Counted from the first letter of the stretch, positions 34,412 through 44,462 are shown. The stretch is 64,000 nt of DNA from Collybia mongolica (GCA_013420905.1 JAAXNY010000005.1:3906001-3970000), one strand, 5' to 3'. Notes: generated by a model not told the origin, from the letters alone. Translations and numbers: made by a program.

Positions 34412-35419
34412 TTAGTAATCGATAGGTTCTCCCGTCATGTTGGCGATGGCTTCTGGATAATCGAAAGGATTGTCAATCCTGTCATCTACTTCTTCATACT
34501 CTTCACCATGTCGCCACATTTGATAATATCCTACTGTCCTAGTTTGAGGTCTTTGAGGACATTGGTCATGACAATGTCCCGGTGCTGGTTGAAAACAAAT
34601 TGGACAGTATTGTTTCTCGCAGTGTATCGACGAATGTCCGAAGTTGAGACATCTAGAACATAATACATTTTTGTTCATGAGTGTTCTTTCAACTTGGGTG
34701 AGGTCGATAGGGTTTTCGCGACTTCCGGCATAGTTGAGCGGGTTCAATGTGTATTTAATAGGTTTGGGCGATTTCTTCTTTTTGATGACGGATTTCGTAG
34801 CTTTTCGTCCTTTTAAATGTTGAAATATTTCTTTGTTTGAAACCATATCTGCTGGATCAGGAGTGGAACGTTCCGATGATGCAGGAGATGGTTCGCAAAA
34901 GGGCGGGGGTGGGATTGGCAGTGGTTCGGTTTGATAAATAGGAGAATTTGTAGTCGATGGTGTTGGAGTTCTAGGAGGGGATGTCTGTATTTCTTTGTCA
35001 ATTGTTTCGGTAGATTCGGTTGGTGTCGAAGGAGTAGATGTGGGCAGTCGAATTCCATCTTGTAGTAGTGGGATTAGATCTTCTAAGATTCGGAATTCTT
35101 GCGTATCTACCAGTTCTTCTGTGGTTTGGTTGAGAATTCGACTGATGTCTGCCGTTTGACTATACAGCATGTTTCTGATCTCCAGGTACTTTTCGACTAA
35201 TTGAATGAGTTGATCATAAGGTGGATTGTTGAATGCTTGAATCATTCTTTCACGGTGTTCTTCGTGCATGAACCACGATAAAAATTTCTGTCGACGTATA
35301 ATTTTCGTGGCCAATTCAAGACGTTCTTGGGATGCGATGTTGACAATCGGAGTGTTGGGGGGAGTGGTGAGAGGAGCGGCGGTGGTGATGTAAAAGTTGT
35401 TGGCGGTAAGAGATGACAT
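34412..35419 (-). CDS. gypsy-1 accessory ORF3: zinc-knuckle protein
   Basis: 335 aa from ATG at 35419 (MSSLTANNFYITT). It lies between the end of pol (35471) and the polypurine tract, on the same strand, where infectious relatives carry env. It is not env-like: no signal peptide or membrane segment is visible. Residues 30-110 are helical and charged (WFMHEEHRERMIQAFNN). Residues 120-200 are Ser/Thr/Pro-rich. A basic KKKKSPKP patch precedes two zinc knuckles: CSRCLNFGHSSIHC (CX2CX4HX4C) and CPICFQPAPGHCHDQC (CX2CX6HX4C). This resembles a second nucleocapsid-type RNA-binding protein. Unlike pol, it has no premature stop. gypsy-2 has no such ORF. Confidence 0.85.
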   Translation of the reverse strand: MSSLTANNFYITTAAPLTTPPNTPIVNIASQERLELATKIIRRQKFLSWFMHEEHRERMIQAFNNPPYDQLIQLVEKYLEIRNMLYSQTADISRILNQTTEELVDTQEFRILEDLIPLLQDGIRLPTSTPSTPTESTETIDKEIQTSPPRTPTPSTTNSPIYQTEPLPIPPPPFCEPSPASSERSTPDPADMVSNKEIFQHLKGRKATKSVIKKKKSPKPIKYTLNPLNYAGSRENPIDLTQVERTLMNKNVLCSRCLNFGHSSIHCEKQYCPICFQPAPGHCHDQCPQRPQTRTVGYYQMWRHGEEYEEVDDRIDNPFDYPEAIANMTGEPIDY

Positions 35420-35470
35420 GTTTGTGAGAAGATTTGAAATTTGTTGAGAGCGATAAAAGACGATAGCTGG

Positions 35471-38400
35471 TTAGAGGCAATGTAGCTTCTGGTAGGATTG
35501 AAGTATTGTCTGAGCTCTTTTTAAATGTTTTTCAGGCTCCCACGTGTTGTGTGCAGATGAGTAATCTTTCCACTTCACAAGGTATTGGAAGCCTCGGCCT
35601 CGTTGTCGGTGATTTATAATCCCTTCTACTTCGTATTCTTCTTCTTGATTCACAAGATCCGGTGAAGGTTCTAAGAAGTTAGGTCCGTGGGTATCGGTTT
35701 CTTTATACGGTGTGAGAAGAGATGCGTGAAACACGGGATGAATTCTCCATTGAAATGGAAGTTTCAATTTGTATGTCACTGGTCCGAGGACTTCTTGAAT
35801 TTCGAAAGGTCCTTCTCTTTTTGGTGCTAATTTCCTGGAAGGATAGGGGATTCGAAGATTCGTTCCTTCTAACCAGACGTATTCTCCTTGTTTGAATGGA
35901 TTGAAGCCTCGTGTTGTTCTTTCCGCTACTTTTCTTCTTGCCAAGTCATGTGCTGCCGTTGCTTCTTCTCGTGCTCTGTTTAATTCGATCATCCGCTGTT
36001 CTACACTTGGAACGTTCGTCTTCTGGAATGCTGATGGAATTGCCTGTGGTTCGTATCCCATCATGAGGAAGAATGGGGATTTCTTTGTTGTAGAATGCGT
36101 CCTTTGATTATGCGCGAATTCTGCTATTGGATTTAGATCTTTCCATATCGCTGGGTTGTTCTGACAGAACATGCGAAAGTAGATTTCAAGTTCTTGATTT
36201 AATCTTTCTGTTTCCCCATCTGTTTGTGGATGGTACGCTGTGCTCATTACAAGCTTTATTCCGAGGAGTTTTCCTAGTTCTTTGAAGACTTTGGCCGCGA
36301 ATTGAGGACCTCGATCGGATAAAAAGGTGTCGGGTAATCCGAATCTCTTGTAAACGTGTTCCAAGTAAAGATTTGCCGTTCCTAATGCATCGATTGTTTT
36401 GGTGCAAGGGATAGAAATTACCCCCTTCGTAAGGCCATGGTCTACCACGACCATGAGGCTGTCTTTTCCATCGTTTTCTGGTAAGTCTGTGACGAAATCT
36501 GCTGTGACGAATGAGAAAGGACGTGGTTTTCCGTTTGTTGCGATTGGTATTAGTCCCGGTCTTGTTGGGTGTGTGTTTACCTTCATTTGTTGACAAGTGG
36601 CGCAACCGTCAACGTAATTTTTAATAAACACTCCCATACCTGGCCACCAGTATTCTCGACTGATCAATTCTTGTGTTTTATATTGACCTGGGTGTCCTCC
36701 TGGTTTCGTGTCATGGTATCTTCGTACTATTTCTCATCGCAGTTTTGCATCTGGTCCCACATAACATCTGTTTTTGAAAAACAGAAGTCCGTCTTTGAAT
36801 TTCCAATCAAATAAATTTGATTTAATCGGTGGTGTTCCTGTTTCCTTCAATGCTTCAATTGACTTTGCAAATAATTCGTCTTCTTCAACCGATTTCTTCA
36901 AGTCTTCTTGTAATCCTATATCGATCATTTTAATGAAGATGTCATCTGGTAACAAAATTCGATCTTCATTGTCTGTGTCTTCTGTGTTGACATAATCTGA
37001 TCTTCTTGATAAGGCGTCAGATTGTATCATCCGTGTTCCCGGTGTGTGTATCAATTTGAGGTCGAATTGTGAGAAGAATAAACTCCATCCCGCTTGTCAT
37101 CGGTTTAGTTTTTGTGCCGTTCTGAAATAGGTTAAGTTTTTATGATCTGAGAGAATTACTGTTGGGAATTGAGATCCTTCGAGATAATGTCTCCATGTCT
37201 TCAAGGATCAAATAATGCCTAGTAATTCTCTGTCGTAGATCTCGTAGTTTCGCTTGGTTTCTGTGAATGAATGTGAAATATATCCACATGGGTGCCATTC
37301 TCCATTGTCATTCTGTTGTCGTAATACTGCTCCTGTAGCCCATTTTGACGCATCTGATTTGATATGGAATGGTTTGTTCTTATCTGGCATCATAAGAACG
37401 GGTGATTTCAGGAATTTCCGTTTTAGTCCATCAAATGCTTCCTGACATTCTTGGGTCCATTTCCATTCGATGTCTTTCCTTGTTAAATTTGTCAATGGTT
37501 TGCTAATTTCAGCATAATGTCCGATGAATTTTCGATAGAAGTTTGCAAATCCGAGGAATGATCGGACTTGTTTTACTGTTGTCGGGACTGGCCAATCTGT
37601 GATTCCTGCCAATTTGGTTGGTTCCATACCTATCTGATTTTCTTTGATGATTAATCCCAAGTATTCGATTTCTGTAGTTTCGAATACGCATTTGTCCAAA
37701 TTCAGGTATAGGTCGTTTTCCTTTAGTTTGTCCAAGACTTTCAAGGTTTTTCTTTGTAGATCATCAATGTTGTCGGAATAAATGAGGATGTCATCCATAT
37801 AAATCAGAATCCATCCTTCATCAATCTCTATTGCGTATATGTCGTTCATCATGTTTTGAAAGGTTGCTGGCGAGTTGCATAAGCCGAAAAACATAACAAG
37901 TGGTTCAAATAAACCCCTGTTTGTTTTAAATGCTGCTTTCCATTCATTGCCTTCTTTGATTTGGACGTTGTTATATCCCCATCATAAATCCAGTTTTGTG
38001 AAGTATTTTGCCCCTTTCAGTTTGTCAAGAAGCTCCCCTACTAGTGGTAAAGGGTATGCATTCTTTATTGTTCCTTCGTTTAGTCTTCTGTAATCTTGTG
38101 TTGGTCGGAGTTTTGTTGAATCTTTCTTTGATACAAAGAAGAAGGGTGATGCTTGTGGGGATTTCGATGGTCGGATATATCCTTTTCGCATGTTTTCATC
38201 AATGAATTTGTCAAGTTTTCCTTGTTCCGCCGGGCTAATAGGATAGATTTTACAATCTTTTGGAATGAAATTGGGTTTTAAATCTATTGCATGATCCCAT
38301 GGCCGTCTTATTGGCATTCTTTCCGAATCTGTTTTGTCAAATAATGACGCATATTCTTGATAGAATTTCGGTAGCATCTTTTTTGGTTTCTGATCTTTGG

Positions 38401-39076
38401 TTTCTGCCTTGTGCTCTAATTCCTGTGATATCAATGTTTTTGCCCTTATCCAAATGGATTCTTCTTCGTTATCTTTTGGGTAGATATATGTCCTGAATAG
38501 ATTGACTTCAGGTTCATCATCTTCTTCGTTGATTTCTAAAAGAATCGGTTGCCAATCTTCGAGGGGTTGATTCTTCGAGATTTCTTCCGGGTATTCTTCC
38601 TGTATTTCTATTGCCGTTGCCTTGGGATATTGCCGTGTTGATTTCATTTGTCGGATTTCCAAGTTTCTTCGGATTGCTTCCGAAAGAACTCCTTTCTTGA
38701 TTCCTGATTCAAAATCGAGTGTTCCTTTTTCCCAATCGATTTTAGGATTGTGTTGTTTTAACCATGGTAATCCGAGAATGATGTTTTCTTTTCCTAATCC
38801 GCTGACTAATAGTTGGATTCGGATTTCTTCATTTCCGATTCGGATTTTGGTCCATACGCAATCTGTAATGTTTCCTGATTGGTTTTTTGTTCCATCTACG
38901 TTTCTGACCGAGTATGATTTCCTCAAAGGGGTTGTTTGTATGTTGTTTTCTTCGACAAATGTTTTGTCAATGAAAATTCCTCCGGCTCCGCAATCAATAA
39001 GTCCGATTGCTTGGATTTCGATGTTTTTCCGTTCTTCAATCACCGTAATTGGAATAGATAACGATTGTTGATTCAT
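35471..39076 (-). pseudogene. pol: gypsy-1 pol: protease, RT, RNase H, integrase, chromodomain
   Basis: Protease segment GLIDCGAGGIFID (usual DS/TG is DCG here). RT begins near WDHAIDLKPNFIPKDCKIYP; catalytic site LIYMDDILIYSD. RNase H has IKSDASKWATGAVL. Integrase has CATCQQMK of the zinc finger, TADFVTDLPE (Asp), LSDRGPQFA (Asp) and HPQTDGETERLNQELE (Glu). The C-terminus is a chromodomain (EVEGIINHRQRG, YLVKWKDYSSAHNTWEPE). TGA stops interrupt it at 37982-37984, 37208-37210, 37097-37099 and 36734-36736; each is at a place where Arg (CGA) is expected. No frameshift is needed to read through. The chromodomain would direct integration to marked chromatin. Confidence 0.93.
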
Positions 39077-39150
39077 TTCTCCTAGTATTACAGGTGATAG
39101 CGTAATGGAATAGTTTTCGGCGAGTACTGAGGTCGATTCAGTTCGCCTCT

Positions 39151-40308
39151 TTAAAAACCCTCGTCTTCCATATTCTTTAAGGCTACTTCTTTCTCTTCTT
39201 CATCTAATTCTGCCATGAGTGCTCGAATCTTCATGTAGGCGTCTTTGCCTTTCATTGGTGTCTTTGGTTCTTCTTTTCGCGGAGTTTGCAGGATCGATCC
39301 TCCTGCTTTGTGATCCGATGCTCGATGTCCGTATTTATGACATTTGAAACATAGTCCTCGTTTCATGTGTTCATCCCTTTCTTGGATGGTTAGTTGATCG
39401 ATATCCATTGCATTTGGATCTCTGCTGTTGTTCGGGACGTATTTGGGATTGTTTTGTTGGAAATTGTACTTTTTTCCACTGTTTCCTCCTGTAGTTTTTC
39501 CTGTATTTCCTTTAATGCGCGCTACAATCGATTTTGCACGTCTGTACTGAGTATCAAATATGGATGCCTTTTCATACCAACCCTTGATGGTGGTCGGTGG
39601 ATTGTCCATTGTTAAAATCTTCTGCATCAGGGAAGGAGGTATTCCTTCCATGAAATATTCGACAAGTGCTTCGCTTTCGGTAATCTTGCTTTCTGATGCA
39701 GCTGATTTGAATTCCGCGATATAATCGTCTGCCGTCATGTTTCCTGTCATGCGCAGCGTCTTTAAAGTCTGTCTGGCGTCTCCCGCCTTGTCTGGGGTAG
39801 AGAACACTTCTTCAATTGTTGTCATGAATGTTGTAAAGGTTCCTGGATGGTCACTGTTTTCTCCATACCAGGACTTTTTCCATGGTCCTGCTGTTCCTCC
39901 CTTCATGTATGAAAGTACGTAGAGGATCTTCTTCCAATCCGTATCATAAATTCTGTCGTTTGCCTGCAAATACATTTTGCAGTCGAGGACGAAGTCTTTT
40001 GTCATTCTTCGATTTCCATCGAAGATGTTCGGTGAGCTAAGTTTAATTTCGGTGGGTCTTCGCTCGTCTGCCATTTCTACGTCTGAGTCAGGTGGTATCG
40101 GGGAGTTTGGTGATCCTGGTTTCGGTGGTTTCTCTGGTTCCTTGCCTTTGGAACTTTCTGCCTTTGGTTTCGGCGTGGTGGGCGTTTCTACTGTTTGTAT
40201 GACTACTGAGAGTCTCGGTTGTTCTTCTGCGTCTTGGAAGTCTTCGCTACTAATAACGCTTTGCCTGCTACTGCTTCTGCTGCTTTCGCTGCTGCTTGCA
40301 GGTTTCAA
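39151..40308 (-). CDS. gag: gypsy-1 gag
   Basis: 385 codons without a stop. The N-terminal third is Ser/Pro/Glu-rich. The core has IKLSSPNIFDGNRRMTKDF, WKKSWYGENSD and MTADDYIAEFKSAASES, typical of fungal Ty3 Gag. A zinc knuckle CFKCHKYGHRASDH has His in place of the last Cys (CCHH). The frame is open upstream to near the PBS but has no ATG before residue 79 (ATG at 40074, MADERRPTEIK). Either translation starts there, or the original start is lost or non-AUG. Gag forms the particle that packages element RNA. Confidence 0.88.
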   Translation of the reverse strand: MKPASSSESSRSSSRQSVISSEDFQDAEEQPRLSVVIQTVETPTTPKPKAESSKGKEPEKPPKPGSPNSPIPPDSDVEMADERRPTEIKLSSPNIFDGNRRMTKDFVLDCKMYLQANDRIYDTDWKKILYVLSYMKGGTAGPWKKSWYGENSDHPGTFTTFMTTIEEVFSTPDKAGDARQTLKTLRMTGNMTADDYIAEFKSAASESKITESEALVEYFMEGIPPSLMQKILTMDNPPTTIKGWYEKASIFDTQYRRAKSIVARIKGNTGKTTGGNSGKKYNFQQNNPKYVPNNSRDPNAMDIDQLTIQERDEHMKRGLCFKCHKYGHRASDHKAGGSILQTPRKEEPKTPMKGKDAYMKIRALMAELDEEEKEVALKNMEDEGF

Positions 40309-40361
40309 TCCGTATCGTGGTGCCGTTGCGTCTGAACCTTAATAGGTTGACGGTTCTGATC

Positions 40362-40371
40362 AGCTTGACCT
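40362..40371 (-). promoter_or_regulatory. gypsy-1 self-priming primer-binding site
   Basis: Minus-strand AGGTCAAGCT starts two bases inside the 5' LTR. It is exactly complementary to AGCTTGACCT at 40592-40601 in the LTR, which lies about 35 nt after a TATATATA box where transcription should start. Fits Tf1-type self-priming. Confidence 0.75.
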
Positions 40372-40373
40372 TT

Positions 40374-40850
40374 TGTTACGGCTGTTTAGGCCTTATCCTC
40401 TAAGTCAATCTGATGTATCGTTCGTTCGTTCTTAGACCATTGACTTCTGTAAGTCCAATGTCTATTGACTCCCTCAATAGGGCTAAAGTCAAGTTTATTG
40501 AGTTATCTGATCAAAGATACACTACCCCCTTCGTAAGGCAGATAGGATCGAGTTCGCATCGAGAAGATAGATGAATAAGGTGAATTCAGCTAGGTCAAGC
40601 TAAAGAACTAGCTAAGCTAAACTACCCGTATATATACATAGTAGTCCGATAAGCGTTGTTTACGCTATTCGTTATAGATAAGTATGAGTAAGCTTTCAAA
40701 GAGGATGAGTAAGAAAGCTGAGTAAGTATGAGAAAGGAAATGCATATGGGGATGTTAAAAGATAAGGTCGATAAGCGTCTGGTAATCAATAGTAGGTAAG
40801 AAAAGAAAGAGAAGAAGTGATAGGTCGAACAGATAAGGGAATTTGTAACA
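40374..40850 (-). repeat. gypsy-1 5' LTR
   Basis: 477 bp, same ends as the 3' LTR. TATA box at about 40629-40636 on the minus strand; predicted transcript start at 40601. Confidence 0.95.
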
Positions 40851-40874
40851 GGGGTGCTCAAAATGACAAGTTAT

Positions 40875-41351
40875 TGTTACAAATTCCCTTATCTGTTCAA
40901 CCTATCACTTCTTTTCCTCTTTTTCTTACCTATTATTGATTATCAGACACTTATCAACCTTATCTTTCAACATCTCCATATGCATTTCTTTTCTCATACT
41001 TACTCAGCTTTCTTACTCATCTTCTTCGATAGCTTACTCATCTTTATCTATAACGAATAGTGTAAACAACGCTTATCGGACTATTATGTATATATACGGG
41101 TAGTTTAGCTTAGCTAGTTCTTTAGCTTGACCTAGCTGAATTCACCTTATTCATCTATCTTCTCGATGCGAACTCGATCCTATCTGCCTTACGAAGGGGG
41201 TAGTGTATCTTTGATCAGATAACTCAATAAACTTGACTTTAGCCCTATTGAGGGAGTCAATAGACGTTGGACTTACAGAAGTCAACGGTCTAAGAACGAA
41301 CGAACGATATATCAGATTGACTTAGAGGATAAGGCCTAAACAGCCGTAACA
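40875..41351 (+). repeat. Solo LTR of the gypsy-1 family, inverted
   Basis: 477 bp, starts TGTTACAAATTCCC and ends AACAGCCGTAACA. GTTAT flanks it (40870-40874, 41352-41356). It lies 24 bp from the gypsy-1 5' LTR in the opposite orientation, so the two LTRs form a 477-bp inverted pair. Confidence 0.95.
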
Positions 41352-41749
41352 GTTATGGGATAATGGCCAAGAACGCACCTAGGCAGATGCACAGGGAACC
41401 GTATGACGAAAAGGACATATGTCCAGGTAGAGGTTGTCAATGGCATTTAGGAAATGGCCTGGTTGTGGTAAACAGATGCATGCTTGTTGTGGAAAGTGCA
41501 ATTTAGTAAAAAAAGGGACAAAGTTGAAGTTGTCATCAGGCATTTGGCAGCTTTGGCAGTGGCAGCAGTGGTGGCGGCTTTGCGGGTTGACATTGTGATT
41601 TGGCAGAGTTTTTGCTGGGTTGCTGGGTGCTGGGTTGCTGGGCCTCGGTGTGGTTGAGGTTGACGATGTGCCCAGTGTTGATTGATGAGGTGGCCGATAA
41701 GTCACATGACTAAGCACATGACCACAACATGTCTATTACATGTCCCTAC

Positions 41750-41962
41750 AATGCTCCGGAATTCCTGTGGGCTCTGTCAGAATTTCAGTGTTCCGAAGCC
41801 AGAATTCCTGTGGAATTTCATTCTGCTCGGAATCCAAGCGGAATCCATTCGGAATTTTTGTCAATTTTTACAGCCATTTTCTATAACCTCTGCAGCCAAA
41901 ATTCCAACAGGAATCCGAGCGGATTCCTGTCGGAATTGAGGATTCCACTCAGAATCCGCTGG
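41750..41962. repeat. Subterminal GGAATCC-unit array, right end of M2
   Basis: ggaatccaagc-ggaatccattc-ggaattttt and neighbours repeat at 11 bp just inside the right TIR. Confidence 0.75.
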
Positions 41963-42009
41963 AAGATGTGGGGGAGTGTAAAGACCTCACTGTAACCCAT
42001 ATATCCACA

Positions 42010-42259
42010 AGTGTCTTTATATATTTATAGCCATAGATCACCTGTCATAGTTCTTTAGTTTGACCTAGGCAATCAATACCTTATTCTTACTCTCTTGATG
42101 TGCAACTCAATCCTATCTGCCTTGCAAAGGTGGTAGTGCATCTTTTGAACTTGGGACATCAGAACAGAGTCTTGCCTCAAAGAAGGGGCTCTCACATTGT
42201 AGCTATTAAATTGTATTCAACTTAGTGTTGACCAGAAGGAATAAGGCTTTGCTATAACA
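42010..42259 (+). repeat. Relic 5' LTR related to gypsy-1
   Basis: After TATATATTTATAG at about 42018, the sequence follows gypsy-1's R/U5: AGTTTGACCT at 42057-42066, then aactcaatcctatctgcctt and an end ..gctataaca. PBS AGGTCAAACT at 42262-42271 follows two bases after the LTR. Heavily mutated. Confidence 0.7.
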
Positions 42260-42300
42260 AAAGGTCAAACTGAAGATACTGCCAGCCTGTTTAGGTTAAG

Positions 42301-42577
42301 ATGCACCATACCATGGCACACCTACAGTACAAAAATGCAAAGAAGATCATTGACAGTAGCAGTGACAAATACAACAGCACAGAATCTGAACTGACAACAC
42401 CTACAGTATCCAAACTGGCACCCACACAGACTCCCATCAGATCTGCAGCATCTCCACCAACACCTTCTCCAACAAAACCTACCCAGATAGTCATGAATAC
42501 CCAAAAAGCCACCAAAATGAAGGTTCACATCCCTGCTGAATTTAATGGAGATTGCACTAAGACCAAGGAGTTCATCA
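42301..42577 (+). pseudogene. Relic gag N-terminus after the relic LTR
   Basis: ATG at 42301 opens a frame with IDSSSDKYNSTES, a Thr/Pro-rich segment and MKVHIPAEFNGDCTKTKEFI, the fungal Gag core start. Similarity stops at about 42577 and unrelated repeat sequence follows (ggttctattgcaacaagctgg, also seen inverted at 17.66 kb). Confidence 0.65.
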
Positions 42578-42976
42578 TTGGTTCTATTGCAACAAGCTGG
42601 TTCTAGAAATATAAAGAAATCATGTACTTTTTGGAATTGCCAAGAATCTGATGACTGCAAGAGCATTCCAGTGTGCACAATACACATGGTTTTGTGCATT
42701 CTTAACTGAAGCATAGAGTGGGTAAAAGTCATTTTGGTCTGTTGCAACAGACACAGTTGTTTTATCACTCCCCATAATTACCAGTGCAAACATGGCACCA
42801 TGATTCTCAGCATCCTTGGCAAGAATGTCCTATTCACTGTGAAACTGAGAATAGATGAAATTCAACCCTGTGTTTCATCCTCTTGAATAATAGAAATAAT
42901 ACATTAAAAATATGAAATTCATTCACTTAACAATCCTAAAATGTAATGAATTTCATCTTGAAGATGTTTGAAAACA

Positions 42977-43345
42977 CACCCCCTGTGGGGGGAAAAAATG
43001 GAGTCAAAATCCCCCCTTAAGGTATAATTTAGTGGATGAATTTCATGTGAAATTTGTCCATATTCATACCCCCTGATTCTCGAGGCTATGGGATGAATTT
43101 CATTTCACCATAGGTGGAAAAAACAACCATTGTGGGAGGTAATTCCTATCAATATGGCATTAATCTACTACCTTGATGGGTGAGAATAGCAATGTTTTTT
43201 GGGGTAACATTACTGCAAATTTTTGAGGCTATGGGATGAATTTCATACCATGATAGGTGAAAATAATAGCCTTTGTAGGGATGGATTTCATACCATCACA
43301 GGTGAGAATAATAGCCTTTGTGGGGATTAATTCCATGCCATTTAC
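42977..43345. repeat. Left subterminal repeats
   Basis: gctatgggatgaatttcat occurs twice, with ataatagcctttgt(a/g)ggg and related gatgaatttcat motifs. Similar motifs fill 62440-62826, as expected of transposase-binding subterminal repeats. Confidence 0.6.
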
Positions 43346-43512
43346 ATCACTTAAATTTGAATTCATTATTTCTTCCCTGTTATCAATAAACACACTTTGT
43401 TCATTTTGTACAGTTAAGGTTTAACATCCATAAGATCTAAGGTATTGTAATTTGAATGCTCTATCAACTAGTATACCTCTGATTCATATCCCTCATTCCA
43501 AAGTTCCTGATC

Positions 43513-44462
43513 TTTTTTTTTTTTTTTGGTCATATAATAATATTAAGCGCATGTGGGTTTGACCCAGCTACATGCGGGCATAGACACCTATTACCACTAA
43601 GTAATCTGTAATGAGCCATCAGGGTGGAGCTGTACACTAAGTTGCTCTCCAGGTCATATTACTGGTCTAGACTGAGGATACCTGCAGTCCAATGGTATTG
43701 TACTGTACCATGTCTGAACCTCCCAATGCCTTAAAGGTTTGCCTTTGCTTGTCGGGGCATGGTCCCCTCCCTTCACGTTGGTACCCTGTTCCACTCCCCC
43801 CCTGGTATTTTCAGGGCACCCTGGAAACCCATTACTCCCCCCCAGTGTCGAAGATAAATGTCCAAACTAAATGAACGACCCATACCTCAAACCTGCTCCC
43901 CCTCTCCTGAATCCCCCCTATTACTTTCCCCCCTGTTCCACACCGCTCTCCCAAAGCGATGACTCCCCTCAAAATGAGGCCGCCAAATCCCACCATTGGT
44001 CGATAAACTGGCATTCTCCCCAAGAGGTGTGCTCTGTGCAGGGACAGTAGCTTATTGGGGGCCAGACCCCTTCCTCCTTTTGTATTTGGGTGTAGTGGTT
44101 AAGCAAGTACGAATAAATCGTCGAGAATGTTGGTGGTGACGCTCCCTAAGGATCTGCGCGAAGCAGAGTACTAGAGTTGTGGTGTCCTCATGTGGCCTGG
44201 TAGTTGATGAGGTGGATGTGAACGGATTAGTGAAGCCCCCAGTACAGGCAAGATGAGATGACCCTGCAGATAGTCAGGATCAGCTCTGATAAGTTAAAAA
44301 TTTGGATATGGTATAAAAGGATGGTGGCCCAGGCCAAAAGAGTGGTCTGATGAAAGGCAATGTCGATTAGGGATGAGGTGTTAGGTAGTTTAGGGACGAC
44401 CTAGTGCAGGAGGGACGAATTCCCACGGTCGGATGGTGGTGGTAAAAGATCAAGAAGCGTCG
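43513..44462 (-). mobile_element. 950-bp retroposon (SINE or truncated LINE) with poly(A)
   Basis: CCAAAGTTCCTGATC is duplicated at 43498-43512 and 44463-44477. A run of T next to the left copy is a poly(A) tail on the minus strand. No RT domain is recognised inside; a 63-codon minus frame is the longest. No clear Pol III boxes were identified. Confidence 0.85.

Larger units (their letters stand above)
33902..40850 (-). mobile_element. gypsy-1: chromodomain Ty3/gypsy retrotransposon, full length
   Basis: Two 477-bp LTRs (33902-34378, 40374-40850) and a GGGGT duplication (33897-33901, 40851-40855). Minus-strand order from the 5' LTR: self-priming PBS, gag, protease-RT-RNase H-integrase-chromodomain, an extra zinc-knuckle ORF, a polypurine tract and the 3' LTR. 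Pol has four in-frame TGA stops. The LTRs differ at only a few visible positions, so the insertion is young, yet it is already inactivated by point mutations. Confidence 0.95.
32602..41988. mobile_element. M2: 9-bp-TSD element carrying micro-exons, gypsy-1 and a solo LTR
   Basis: ACTGTAACC is duplicated at 32593-32601 and 41989-41997. Ends are AGTACTTCACACTCCCCCAC at the left and GAGGTCTTTACACTCCCCCA on the minus strand at the right, nearly the same as the ends of M1 and M3. Without the gypsy-1 and solo LTR insertions the element is about 1.95 kb. Degenerate GGAATTCC-type units lie just inside both ends. The interior minus strand has a series of similar short exons. Confidence 0.8.

Noticed and set aside
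36774..39071. Several plus-strand frames of 60-150 codons across gypsy-1
   Set aside because: They are antisense to gag and pol and have no independent support.
43513..44462. tRNA-derived SINE assignment
   Set aside because: Poly(A) and TSD are clear, but no convincing A and B boxes or tRNA head were found, so the class is left open.
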